Positions 51,588-59,071 of a stretch of DNA of 64,000 nucleotides are shown piece by piece (the stretch's first letter is position 1; each line of letters opens with the position of its first letter). The position numbers and the translations under genes were made by a program. The notes under the pieces were generated by a model, which was given only the letters and a program-made list of their open reading frames with translations, did no database searches and had not been told where the DNA came from. The DNA is taken from positions 167,404 through 231,403 of the forward strand of contig NZ_FUWS01000008.1 in the NCBI RefSeq assembly GCF_900167435.1, read 5' to 3'. Source of the stretch: Marinactinospora thermotolerans DSM 45154 (GTDB taxonomy: Bacteria; Actinomycetota; Actinomycetes; Streptosporangiales; Streptosporangiaceae).

Positions 51588-52016
51588 TCACCCCACGGTG
51601 ATCAGCTTGCTGAAGTGCTCGCTGTCGCCGCGCTCGCCCCTGCCCTCGCCCACCATCCTGCCCTCGGCCTCGACCCAGGCGTGGGCCATGAACGGCGGCC
51701 GGCGCAGCACTCCGACGCACCAGGACACGCGGGTCCCGCGCATCCGGCACAACAGGGTGACGGCCAGCGAGCGGGGCAGGCACGCCTTGGGGCCGGCGCA
51801 GCGCAGGCTGACCGCCAGTACCGCGTCGCGGGCGGCCTTGGCCTCGCTGTAGGAGGCGGGGCGTGTTCCGCGCAGCGCCCGTTCCAGCACCACGCGGATG
51901 CGCTCGGGGGGAGCCTGGGCGAGGAGGCGTGCCGCGCCGACCGCGCAGCGGGCCAGGAGCCCCTCCACCAGGGAGGGGCGGGTGTCACCCTGTTCGGGGG
52001 CCATGTGGAAGGTCAT
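51588..52016 (-). CDS. Lasso peptide biosynthesis B2 protein (leader peptidase)
   Basis: A 142-residue transglutaminase-like cysteine protease that removes the leader from the lasso precursor. The conserved Cys79 lies in GPKACLPRSLAV and His112 in MAHAWVEAEG, the two core catalytic residues of the family. The N-terminal helices (ARLLAQAPPERIRVVLERAL) are typical. Its ATG overlaps the stop of the RRE gene (ATGA). Last gene of the operon; a terminator shared with acnA follows. It works with the B1 protein, which presents the leader. Confidence 0.93.
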   Translation of the reverse strand: MTFHMAPEQGDTRPSLVEGLLARCAVGAARLLAQAPPERIRVVLERALRGTRPASYSEAKAARDAVLAVSLRCAGPKACLPRSLAVTLLCRMRGTRVSWCVGVLRRPPFMAHAWVEAEGRMVGEGRGERGDSEHFSKLITVG

Positions 52017-52300
52017 CGCAGCGCCATCCCCCTCCCGACGATCTCGTCGAGGAGGGAGCGCACGTCACGTTCGGCCTCGGCGGGGTCGACCTCGTACTCG
52101 GCGGCGAGGAAGCCGGCGACCGCGCCGACCTCTTCGCCGTCCATCAGCCGGCGCAGGATCTCGGCTCCGGTGGAGTTGAGCTGCCAGTACCTGCCGTCCC
52201 GCCGGTCCAGCAGCACCAGCCCGTAGTCAGTGTCGGCCATCGAGACCTCCGGGTGCAGCCGCACCAGGGCCCGCGCGTTCTCGGCCGTCCCCCCTGTCAT
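52013..52300 (-). CDS. Lasso peptide biosynthesis B1 protein (PqqD-like RRE)
   Basis: A 95-residue RiPP recognition element that binds the precursor leader and guides the protease. The PqqD fold is recognisable from VRLHPEVSMADTDYGLVLLD (beta strands), GRYWQLNSTGAEILRRLMDG, then helices AVAGFLAAEYEVDPAEAERD and VRSLLDEIVGRGMAL. The ATG at 52300 overlaps the cyclase stop codon (ATGA), and its own stop overlaps the B2 start, so C, B1 and B2 are translationally coupled. The frame is open further upstream, inside the cyclase gene, without meaning. Confidence 0.93.
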   Translation of the reverse strand: MTGGTAENARALVRLHPEVSMADTDYGLVLLDRRDGRYWQLNSTGAEILRRLMDGEEVGAVAGFLAAEYEVDPAEAERDVRSLLDEIVGRGMALR

Positions 52301-54105
52301 CCGCGCTCCCGGGAACGCAGCCACAGTTCGCAGGCCAGGGTCATCTCCATGCTCCAATCATGGTCGTCGGGAGTGTAGGACCCGGCCGTCAGCTCCAGGA
52401 GGGGGGCTGGATCGATCAGTCCCATGCGCGCCAGTCGGGAGTCCTCCCACACCCCGGTTATCTCGTCACGGTTGTGCGCGAACCCCTCGGCCGCGAGTGT
52501 CGACCCGTCGGTCTTGGTCCGGCGGCGCAGGAACTCGTCCGGGAGGAGACCGGACATCGCGGCCTTCATCAGGGGTTTGAACTCGAAGGGGGTGATCCGC
52601 TCCTCGGTGCGCAGGCTCAGGCAGGCCTCCACCACGCGGTCGTCGAGGAAGGGGGAGTCGGCGCTCGGGCCGTCCGGCAGGCCGATCTGGTGCAGGACGC
52701 GCACCTCGCGGCCTGCCGTGCGGACCGCGGCCAGGTCGGCGTGGCGGCCGCGGCTCTTCGCCAGCGGCCGGGCGTGGTCGCGGGCCCGTTCGAAGTGCCC
52801 GACGATCGCCTCCCTGGCCTCGCCGGTGAACCAGGGCGGGATCACGGGGAGCATGTCCCAGCCGAACAGGTCGCCGGGGCCGGGCGGACGCCCCGACAGC
52901 AGCCGCGCGCGGGCGTCGTCGAACCACTCCCGGTAACCGCGCCGGTCGGCCATGGCGGCGGTCAGCACGCCCATCGGGACCCGGCCCAACAGCCCGTACC
53001 CGCGCAGTCGTCGCGCGGCCAGCAGCGGGCGGCTGCGCATCAGATCGTGGTAGAGGACGGGCGGTCCCATCAGGAGCTGGTCGCCGCCCAGGCCGTCCAG
53101 GTGCACCCGGGAGCCGTACTCCCGCGCGAGTTCCAGGCGGGCCATGGCCCGTGCCGTGCTCATGAAGGCGGCGGAGGGCTCGTCCATGAGCGCCGGCACG
53201 TCGTACAGGCCCGAGTAGAACGAGGGCAGGCTGCGTTCCGGCTGGATGACGTGTTCGATCGTGGGCATCGCCCGCAGGGCGATGCGCGCCCAGTGCAGGT
53301 CGTCGTCGCTGTCGAGGTCGCTGGTCATCGTCACGCCGACGACCTTGGCGGGGCCCAGGGAGGCCAGGTAGCACAGCGGCGTCGAGTCGAAACCGCCGGA
53401 CAGGTCCGTGCTGATGACGAGGCCGTCGCGGGTGCGCACGTCCACCGCCTCGGTGAGCGCCGCGCGCAGGGCGTCGGCCCCGGCGGGAAGGTCCAGGTGC
53501 GCCTCCGGGGGGACCCACCAACGGGTCACCCGGTGGCCGTCGCCGTCCGCGGCCAGGTCGAGGTAGTGGTCGGAGGGGACCGCCGTGACCCCGCTCCACA
53601 CGGAGGAGTCGCCGAGGGGGTGCGCGAGGGTGTTGAGCATCCGCAGGGCCAGCACCGTGGGGTCGGGGGCGGCGCCGGTCGCGGCGGCCAGGACGTCGGA
53701 GCGGTCCGAGGCGATGACCGTCGTTTCGGCCGCGGTGGCGTGGAAGACCCGCCGTAGTCCGCTGGCGCTGCCCTGCACCCGGATGCGTCCGCCGAAGGCC
53801 GCGACGAGGTGGAGGCTGCCGGGGAGCGAGCGCGCGATCCGGTCCAGGGCGGAGACGTCGCCGAGCCGGGCGATTTCCTCTTCCAGCCTTCGCGTGGGGA
53901 CCGGGCAGCGGCCGATGAGCATGAGACGCCGCTCGCCCGCCACCACCGTCCTGACCTGTTCGGCCGGGAGCCGGCCCAGGATCCAGGGACGTCCGGAGGG
54001 GTGGTCGGCCAGCCGTTCGGCGTCGGCCGGCAGGCGACCGGTCACGGAGACCGGGAGGGCGACGTCCGGCAGAACGACGAAATACGAACCGATGTGACCG
54101 ACCAC
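52297..54105 (-). CDS. Lasso peptide cyclase (asparagine synthetase-like C protein)
   Basis: A 602-residue lasso peptide isopeptide bond-forming cyclase: it adenylates the side-chain carboxyl of the ring acid and joins it to the core N-terminal amine while the tail is threaded. The N-terminal half is a degenerate glutaminase domain without a catalytic Cys2. The C-terminal half is an asparagine-synthetase ATP domain with the PPi loop SGGFDS at 236-241 and DGLGGDQLLMG further on. GGAGG precedes GTG 54105 by 4 nt. It lies 44 nt after the precursor gene. Confidence 0.95.
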   Translation of the reverse strand: MVGHIGSYFVVLPDVALPVSVTGRLPADAERLADHPSGRPWILGRLPAEQVRTVVAGERRLMLIGRCPVPTRRLEEEIARLGDVSALDRIARSLPGSLHLVAAFGGRIRVQGSASGLRRVFHATAAETTVIASDRSDVLAAATGAAPDPTVLALRMLNTLAHPLGDSSVWSGVTAVPSDHYLDLAADGDGHRVTRWWVPPEAHLDLPAGADALRAALTEAVDVRTRDGLVISTDLSGGFDSTPLCYLASLGPAKVVGVTMTSDLDSDDDLHWARIALRAMPTIEHVIQPERSLPSFYSGLYDVPALMDEPSAAFMSTARAMARLELAREYGSRVHLDGLGGDQLLMGPPVLYHDLMRSRPLLAARRLRGYGLLGRVPMGVLTAAMADRRGYREWFDDARARLLSGRPPGPGDLFGWDMLPVIPPWFTGEAREAIVGHFERARDHARPLAKSRGRHADLAAVRTAGREVRVLHQIGLPDGPSADSPFLDDRVVEACLSLRTEERITPFEFKPLMKAAMSGLLPDEFLRRRTKTDGSTLAAEGFAHNRDEITGVWEDSRLARMGLIDPAPLLELTAGSYTPDDHDWSMEMTLACELWLRSRERG

Positions 54106-54149
54106 TTTTCCTCCGGATACTGGACCTTGCCGAATGCCGAGCGATCGCT

Positions 54150-54287
54150 TTAGTTGAAGAGCCGCGGCCAGATGAAGATGATCTCCAACTTGTTGATCGC
54201 GTTGTATCCGGTGGCCTTCTTGAAGGCGCCCATTTCCGTCAGCCTGGGCGGCGCGTATTTCCGGCGCTTGCCCTGTTCCTTTTGCAT
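54150..54287 (-). CDS. Lasso peptide precursor (45 aa)
   Basis: Found by eye upstream of the cyclase; too short for routine gene calling. The leader carries the exact lasso consensus YxxPxLxxxGxFxxxT: Tyr11, Pro14, Leu16, Gly20, Phe22, Thr26. With Thr at -2, cleavage falls after Gly27 and the core is YNAINKLEIIFIWPRLFN (residues 28-45), with Glu35 as core position 8 closing an 8-residue ring with Tyr1. Cleavage before Gly27 would instead give a Gly1-Glu9 nine-membered ring. No Cys, so class II. The tail IIFIWPRLFN resembles that of fusilassin (IFVFPRFI) from Thermobifida fusca, as does the leader end (ATG residues). GAGGTGA lies upstream of ATG 54287. Confidence 0.93.
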   Translation of the reverse strand: MQKEQGKRRKYAPPRLTEMGAFKKATGYNAINKLEIIFIWPRLFN

Positions 54288-54640
54288 GGGCCGGTCACCT
54301 CTATTCCATTGGTGATGGCACGGGTGCCTTTATGGCACCCGACATTCCGGCGTAAGGCTAAGGCGCGTATTAGTCGTAGAGCAACAGTCCAGGTAGGGAA
54401 CGGGAGGAGGGGGAAATGCGCTGGTGAGGCCAGTGGCGGGAAAACGGGTAAGGGGTGGGCGTCTGCGCCGGGCGAAGAACGGCGGACGGTGGAGCAGAAG
54501 GGGGAAATATCGAGAAATCCCTGTTCCCGGGCTGGGACGCCGGTGACGTGAGGGAGTGCTGTGACGCGAGGTGGCCGGATCCGGCCTGGGGAGGGAGACC
54601 GCGAAAACCGGGCGGCGGGACGCCCCGCCGCCCGTCTCGC
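54288..54640. other. Promoter region of the lasso operon
   Basis: No gene seen. It holds an inverted repeat at 54321-54341 and an AT-richer block at 54341-54395 (AAGGCTAAGGCGCGTATTAG) suited to a leftward promoter for the lasso precursor. The right part is GC-rich without features. Confidence 0.5.
54321..54341. promoter_or_regulatory. Inverted repeat upstream of lasso precursor gene
   Basis: CGGGTGCC and GGCACCCG form a perfect 8-bp stem around TTTAT, 34-54 nt before the precursor start codon. It could be an operator or a 5' UTR hairpin. Confidence 0.5.
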
Positions 54641-55045
54641 CTACTTCTCCCGTTGCAGGATCACAACAGGGATGGATCGGTCGGTCTTGGTCTGATACTC
54701 GTCGTAGGCGGGCCAGGTGGCCGCCATCCGCGGCCACAGCCGCGTCTTCTCCTCCTCGCTCGCGGTGCGAGCGCGCGCCCTGAACCGGTCGCCCTTGACC
54801 TGGACCGTGACCTCGGGGTCCGCCAGCAGGTTGCGGTACCACAGGGGGTGCTCGGTGGCGCCCCCGTTGGAGGCGACGACGACGTAGTCGTCCCCGTCGG
54901 TCCGGTAGATCAGCGGGGTGCTGCGCGGCTTGCCCGACTTGCGGCCGGTCGTGGTCAGGATCAGGGTGGTGGTGCCCTGCCAGTCGTGTCCCTCTTCACC
55001 GTTGGTCTCGATGTAGCGCTTGACGTGCTCGGCGCCGTACAACAT
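54641..55045 (-). CDS. Nitroreductase/deazaflavin (F420)-dependent oxidoreductase, DDN family
   Basis: A 134-residue split-barrel protein of the deazaflavin-dependent nitroreductase family that binds F420. Signature: MLYGAEHVKRYIETNGEEGH at the N-terminus, LILTTTGRKSGKPRSTPLIY (the GRKSGxxR F420-phosphate site), VVVASNGGATEHPLWYRNLL and PEVTVQVKGDRFRARAR. The natural substrate is unknown; mycobacterial relatives reduce menaquinone or nitro-drugs. It is the last minus-strand gene before the lasso promoter; its ATG 55045 lies about 100 nt from the kinase stop, so it may be co-transcribed with that gene. Confidence 0.9.
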   Translation of the reverse strand: MLYGAEHVKRYIETNGEEGHDWQGTTTLILTTTGRKSGKPRSTPLIYRTDGDDYVVVASNGGATEHPLWYRNLLADPEVTVQVKGDRFRARARTASEEEKTRLWPRMAATWPAYDEYQTKTDRSIPVVILQREK

Positions 55046-55145
55046 CGTGTCCTCCTCTGCGCGCGGGACGCCTCCCGCATCAGGTGCCCCCAGCCTCTGC
55101 CCCGGGCGGGGGCGGGCGCAACACCCCGCGCGGGATCATGGGCGC

Positions 55146-55742
55146 TCACGGTGCCGGATCGGGGTTGTCGATGCGCAGGTCGGCGGCCGCGGGGAGGCCG
55201 TTTCGGGTGTGGAAACGGAACTCGCGCTCCGCCCAGGCCCTCCGGTGCGGCGCGTAGGCGACGGCGTCGTCGCGCAGGTCGAGCCGGGCCGCGCGCACCG
55301 GAGCGGGGGCCTCGATCCAGGCCAGGAGGGACAGGTGCGGGCGCAGCTCCCGCGCGCCGCTGCCGCACCCCTCGACGACGAGGGTGTCGCGCACGGGTGT
55401 GTGGTGCCATTCCCGGAACTCGCCGGCCGACCAGTCGTAACGCCGCCACCGGGGCTCCGCGCCGCGCAGCAGCGGTGCGATCACCCACGCGCGCGCCAGG
55501 GCGACACCGGCGTCGAGCCCGTCCCAGCCGGGGTACAGGTCGTCCATGTGGATCACCGGCCAGCCCAGCCGGTCGGCCAGCAGCGCGGCGACGTGGCTCT
55601 TGCCGGAGCCGGAGCGGCCTTCGAGCGCGAGGACGCGGCGCCCTCCGGCCCGGGGCGGGGCCGCGCCCACCAGGCGGGCCAGGTGGGTCGCGAGCGCGGG
55701 GTCGGCGGGCAGGGTGAGCACGGACGGTAGCCTAATCGCCAT
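55146..55742 (-). CDS. P-loop kinase, uridine kinase-like
   Basis: A 198-residue ATP-binding protein with a Walker A motif GRSGSGKS at 42-49, the acceptor-side motif VIHMDDLYPGWDGLD, and a WIEAPAPVRAARLDLRDD segment like the Arg-rich lid of nucleoside and uridine kinases. The substrate cannot be fixed; nucleoside or small-molecule phosphorylation is likely. ATG 55742 lacks a ribosome site and touches a LexA-type palindrome (55748-55765); a leftward -10 (TATATT on this strand) would put the transcript start within about 15 nt of the ATG. Expression is therefore probably DNA-damage controlled. Confidence 0.78.
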   Translation of the reverse strand: MAIRLPSVLTLPADPALATHLARLVGAAPPRAGGRRVLALEGRSGSGKSHVAALLADRLGWPVIHMDDLYPGWDGLDAGVALARAWVIAPLLRGAEPRWRRYDWSAGEFREWHHTPVRDTLVVEGCGSGARELRPHLSLLAWIEAPAPVRAARLDLRDDAVAYAPHRRAWAEREFRFHTRNGLPAAADLRIDNPDPAP

Positions 55743-55771
55743 TGCGATTCGAACACGAGTTCGAATATAGT
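55742..55771 (+). promoter_or_regulatory. SOS promoter: -35, LexA box as spacer, -10
   Basis: TTGCGA (55742-55747) and TATAGT (55766-55771) are separated by exactly 18 bp consisting of TTCGAAC-ACGA-GTTCGAA, a perfect match to the Gram-positive/actinobacterial SOS box (GAACNNNNGTTC, extended TCGAAC/GTTCGA). It reads toward the gene at 55868; the reverse strand also offers a -10 for the kinase. Confidence 0.8.
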
Positions 55772-55867
55772 CGTCTTTCCGGTACTCGGGGGAGACCGGG
55801 TCGGTGAGCCGGGGTGCCCGCCGTGGGGCGCCGGGGTTCGCCACGACGTCGAGGGATCGGGGGAACC

Positions 55868-56275
55868 GTGAACGGCGGGAGCCAGGCCGGGGAATCCGGC
55901 GGTATGACCACCAACTACAACACGGTCATCAACAACGAGGGGCCGGGCGGTCAGTTCGTCATCGGGGCGCAGGGCCAGGTGCGCCAGGCGGCCGGGCACG
56001 CGCTCTCCTCGGCCGAGGCGCTGGCGTTGGTCCAGCACATGTGGGACGCGCTGGAGGACCTTCGCCTGGACCAGGTCGACCAGGCCGACTACGTCAGCGC
56101 GGTGAGCCACATCGAGGAGGAGGTCGCCCGCCCCCAGCCCAAGCGCGGCCGGTTGCGCCGTGGGCTGGAGACCGTGACCGAGTTCCTGCGCGGCCACCCG
56201 ATCGAGTCGGCGCAGCTCGCGCTGTCGGCCGCCGCCACGCTGGGCCGCTTCTACGGTGTGATCGTCACCGCCTGA
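55868..56275 (+). CDS. Small protein with Gly/Gln-rich N-terminal motif and helical C-terminus
   Basis: A 135-residue protein I do not recognise. After a flexible start comes MTTNYNTVINNEGPGGQFVI followed by GAQGQ, a beta-type, Asn/Gly/Gln-rich element that recalls the short amyloid-like or RHIM-like motifs found at one end of bacterial signalling proteins. The C-terminal hundred residues are helical (SSAEALALVQHMWDALEDLR, VSAVSHIEEEV) with a basic patch KRGRLRR and a hydrophobic end. GTG 55868 has GGGGGAACC just upstream; ATG 55904 would start directly at the motif. It is driven from the promoter with the LexA box, so it is probably induced by DNA damage. Role unknown; an adaptor in a stress or defence response is speculation. 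Confidence 0.6.
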   Translation: MNGGSQAGESGGMTTNYNTVINNEGPGGQFVIGAQGQVRQAAGHALSSAEALALVQHMWDALEDLRLDQVDQADYVSAVSHIEEEVARPQPKRGRLRRGLETVTEFLRGHPIESAQLALSAAATLGRFYGVIVTA

Positions 56276-56333
56276 CCCCGTTCGCGGCCCCACGCGGCCC
56301 GAATGCCGTGTGGGGCCGGCCAGCGCCACGTGA

Positions 56334-56345
56334 GTTCAAGGCTTG
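56334..56345. promoter_or_regulatory. Candidate ROK operator upstream of its own gene
   Basis: GTTCAAGGCTTG, containing the inverted repeat CAAG-G-CTTG, 52 nt before the regulator start. The identical 12-mer occurs at 57686-57697 before the transporter operon. Confidence 0.5.
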
Positions 56346-56396
56346 TAAGCTCCCTTTCAGCAGCGAACACACGGATCGGCACGCTCAGGAGGCCCG

Positions 56397-57578
56397 TTGG
56401 CGACGGACGCGGAGGTCACCCCCGGTTCCCAGGCCGCGTTGCGACAGGCCAACCGGCAGCGGGTCGTCGAGGCGCTGCGCGCCGCGGGCACGATGACCCA
56501 GGCCGAGATCGCGCGGGCCACCGGCCTGTCGGCGGCGAGCGTCTCCAACATCGTGCGCGACCTGCGGAGCCTGGGGACGGTCTCGGTGCGCGAGACCTCC
56601 TCGAACGGCCGCCGCGCCCGCGCGGTCACCCTGGTGAGACCGCCGGGCGTGGTCGTGGGCATCGACTTCGCGTTCTCCCGGATCACGGTCGCGTTGGGGG
56701 ACAGTCAGGGGCGCACGCTGCTGGAGGAGACGATCGTCTACGACGTCGCCTCCGACGCCGGCCGGGGTGTGCGCCGCGCGGTGTGGCTCGTCGAGACCCT
56801 GCTCACCCAGGCGCGGATCGACCACTCCACGGTCATCGGGGTCGCGGCGGCCGTGCCGGGGCCGGTCGACGCCGTCAGCGGAGAGATCGGGACCATCACC
56901 TGCATGCCGCGCTGGGCCGGCGCGCGCCCGGGGGAGGAACTGGCCGAGCGGCTCGGGCTCCCGGTGGCCGTCGAGAACGACGCGAACCTGGCCGTTCTCG
57001 CCGAGGCCGCCGAAGGGGTGGCGCGCGGGCGCGAGCACGTCATCCATGTCAGCCTGTCCCAGGGGGTGGGGGCCGGACTCCTCGTTTCGGGCCGCCTTTT
57101 CCGCGGGGCGGGGGGGACGGCCGGCGAGATCGGGCATATCGGCCTCGACGAGCGGGGGCAGGTGTGCCGGTGCGGCAACCGGGGATGCCTGGAGACCCTC
57201 GTGGGGGAGCCCTACCTGTTGGCGATGCTGCCGCAACTGGGGCACGTGGAGGACCTGGCGACGCTGGGCGACGTTGTGGCCGCGGCGCGCGACGCCGATC
57301 CGGGATGCCGTCGCATCGTCGCCGAGGCCGGTGCGGCGCTGGGCCGTGGCGTGGCGATCGTCGTGAACATGTTCAACCCGCAGATGGTCGTCGTCGGCGG
57401 GGAGCTGGCCGACGCCGAGGAGCTGTTCCTGGAGCCGATGCGCCGGGCCATGGAGCTGGGGACGCTGGGCAGCGCACTTCGCGACGTGCGCGTCGTCCGG
57501 GGGGAGCTGGGCGCTCGGGCGGCGTTGCGGGGCGCGCTGCGACTCGCCCTGTCCACAATGGGTGAATCCATAAGGTAA
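56397..57578 (+). CDS. ROK family transcriptional regulator (Rok7B7/XylR-like)
   Basis: A 393-residue sugar-responsive repressor. The N-terminal winged helix covers about 15-75 (MTQAEIARATGLSAASVSNI, SNGRRARAV). The ROK sugar-kinase-like domain has GIDFAFSRITVAL, ENDANLAVLAE, GVGAGLLVSGRLFRGAGGTA, GEIGHIGLD and the zinc motif CRCGNRGCLE. TTG 56397 follows AGGAGG closely. It lies directly upstream of a XylFGH-like ABC operon, the arrangement of rok7B7-xylFGH in Streptomyces coelicolor, so it most likely controls xylose uptake and possibly itself. The shared 12-mer supports both. Confidence 0.9.
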   Translation: MATDAEVTPGSQAALRQANRQRVVEALRAAGTMTQAEIARATGLSAASVSNIVRDLRSLGTVSVRETSSNGRRARAVTLVRPPGVVVGIDFAFSRITVALGDSQGRTLLEETIVYDVASDAGRGVRRAVWLVETLLTQARIDHSTVIGVAAAVPGPVDAVSGEIGTITCMPRWAGARPGEELAERLGLPVAVENDANLAVLAEAAEGVARGREHVIHVSLSQGVGAGLLVSGRLFRGAGGTAGEIGHIGLDERGQVCRCGNRGCLETLVGEPYLLAMLPQLGHVEDLATLGDVVAAARDADPGCRRIVAEAGAALGRGVAIVVNMFNPQMVVVGGELADAEELFLEPMRRAMELGTLGSALRDVRVVRGELGARAALRGALRLALSTMGESIR

Positions 57579-57632
57579 AAATTCGGCCCCCTAACAGAAC
57601 TTCACAACCTGGGGGTGACCGCTCTGACCTGC

Positions 57633-57697
57633 GTGTTCACTGTGTTTAAAGATTGAACACTACCGTCGTGACGTTTCAGTTATGTGTTCAAGGCTTG
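57633..57697. promoter_or_regulatory. Candidate ROK operator cluster before the sugar ABC operon
   Basis: GTGTTCA (57633-57639) and TGAACAC (57654-57660) form a perfect inverted repeat; a third GTGTTCA at 57684-57690 runs into GTTCAAGGCTTG (57686-57697), the same 12-mer seen before the ROK gene. Confidence 0.55.
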
Positions 57698-57818
57698 ACG
57701 ACAACGTTGCGAGGGGTTTGACTTCACCGCACCGGACCGCCGAGTGATCCCGACCACGTGGCAGCGGGTGCCCCCGCATCCCCCTTGCTCGGCGGCCCTC
57801 TGGAGGAGGTCAAAGTCG

Positions 57819-58958
57819 TTGAACACCCGTAACAGGTTCGTGCGCCGCGCCACGGTCGGCGCCGCCGCAGCCCTGACCCTCGCCGCCGCCGGATGCGGTG
57901 CGACCACCACGACCAGTGGGGAGGGCGAGGCCGGAGGCAACGCCTCGGTCGAAGAGGGCTTCACCATCGGTCTGCTGCTGCCCGAGTCCAAGACGGCGCG
58001 CTACGAGAAGTTCGACCGGCCCTACTTCGAAGAGGCCGTCGCCGAACTGTGCGAGAAGTGCGAGGTCTCGTACCAAAACGCCGACCAGGACACCAGCAAG
58101 CAGCAGTCCCAGGCCGAGGCGATGCTCACCGAGGGCGTGGACGTGCTCGTCCTCGACGCCGTCGACGCCGAGGCGGCCGGCAGCATCGTGCAGCAGGCCA
58201 AGGGCCAGGGCGTGCCCGTCGTCGCCTACGACCGTCTCGCCCAGGGCGGCGTGGACTACTACGTCTCCTTCGACAACAAGACGGTGGGCAAGGTCCAGGG
58301 GCAGGCCCTCATCGAGGCGCTCGAGGCCGAGGGGAAGGCCGACGAGGGCGAGATCGTCATGATCAACGGTTCGCCCACCGACCCCAACGCCGCGGACTTC
58401 AAGGCCGGCGCCCACGAGGTGCTCGACGGCCAGGTGGAGATCGGCGCCGAGTACGACACCGCCGACTGGTCGCCCGACAAGGCCCAGCAGCAGATGGAGC
58501 AGGCCATCACCTCCATCGGCGCCGACAACATCTCCGGCGTCTACTCCGCCAACGACGGCATGGCCGCGGGCATCATCGCCGCCCTCAAGAGCGCGGGCGT
58601 CGAGGAGCTTCCCCCCGTCACCGGCCAAGACGCCGAGCTCGCCGGTATCCAGCGCATCGTCGCGGGCGACCAGTACATGACGGTCTACAAGGCCATCCGC
58701 CCCGAGGCCCAGGTCGCCGCGGGCATGGCGGTCGCCCTGGCCACGGGCGAGGAGTACGACGGCGGCGGCGAGTTCACCGTCACCGAGGTCACCGACGCCG
58801 ACGGCAACACCATCCCCTCGGTCCTGCTCGAACCGACCGCGGTGACGATCGACAACATCGAGGACACCGTGATCTCCGACGGCTTCTACAGCATCGAGGA
58901 GATCTGCACCGACGCCTACGCCGACACCGACTTCTGCACGTCGGCCAACGAGGGGTGA
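57819..58958 (+). CDS. xylF: Sugar ABC transporter substrate-binding lipoprotein (XylF-like)
   Basis: A 379-residue periplasmic-binding-type lipoprotein. The signal has RNRFVRR and a lipobox ending at Cys26 (LAAAGC). The mature part is a type-1 binding fold: FTIGLLLPESKTARYEKFDR, SKQQSQAEAMLTEGVDVLVL, VPVVAYDRLAQGGVDYYVSF, EIVMINGSPTDPNA, GVYSANDGMAAGIIAALKSA and PPVTGQDAELAGIQRIV. YDRL and NDG..AG are typical of D-xylose binding proteins. TTG 57819 has GGAGGAGGT 8 nt upstream. An intercistronic hairpin after the gene probably raises its expression over xylGH. Sugar identity is an inference. Confidence 0.88.
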   Translation: MNTRNRFVRRATVGAAAALTLAAAGCGATTTTSGEGEAGGNASVEEGFTIGLLLPESKTARYEKFDRPYFEEAVAELCEKCEVSYQNADQDTSKQQSQAEAMLTEGVDVLVLDAVDAEAAGSIVQQAKGQGVPVVAYDRLAQGGVDYYVSFDNKTVGKVQGQALIEALEAEGKADEGEIVMINGSPTDPNAADFKAGAHEVLDGQVEIGAEYDTADWSPDKAQQQMEQAITSIGADNISGVYSANDGMAAGIIAALKSAGVEELPPVTGQDAELAGIQRIVAGDQYMTVYKAIRPEAQVAAGMAVALATGEEYDGGGEFTVTEVTDADGNTIPSVLLEPTAVTIDNIEDTVISDGFYSIEEICTDAYADTDFCTSANEG

Positions 58959-58979
58959 CCCCCCTTCCGTGAAAAGCCG

Positions 58980-59011
58980 AGGGCGCCGGGCCCCCACCCG
59001 CCCGGCGTCCT
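58980..59011 (+). terminator. Intercistronic hairpin between xylF and xylG
   Basis: AGGGCGCCGGGC (58980-58991) pairs with GCCCGGCGTCCT (59000-59011), one G-U, 8-nt loop. A partial terminator or mRNA stabiliser that lets the binding protein be made in excess. Confidence 0.6.
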
Positions 59012-59071
59012 CACGGGCAACGGCGAACGCGCCGCACGTCGACCCCTGCCGGGGGAGGGTTAGGAAGAACA

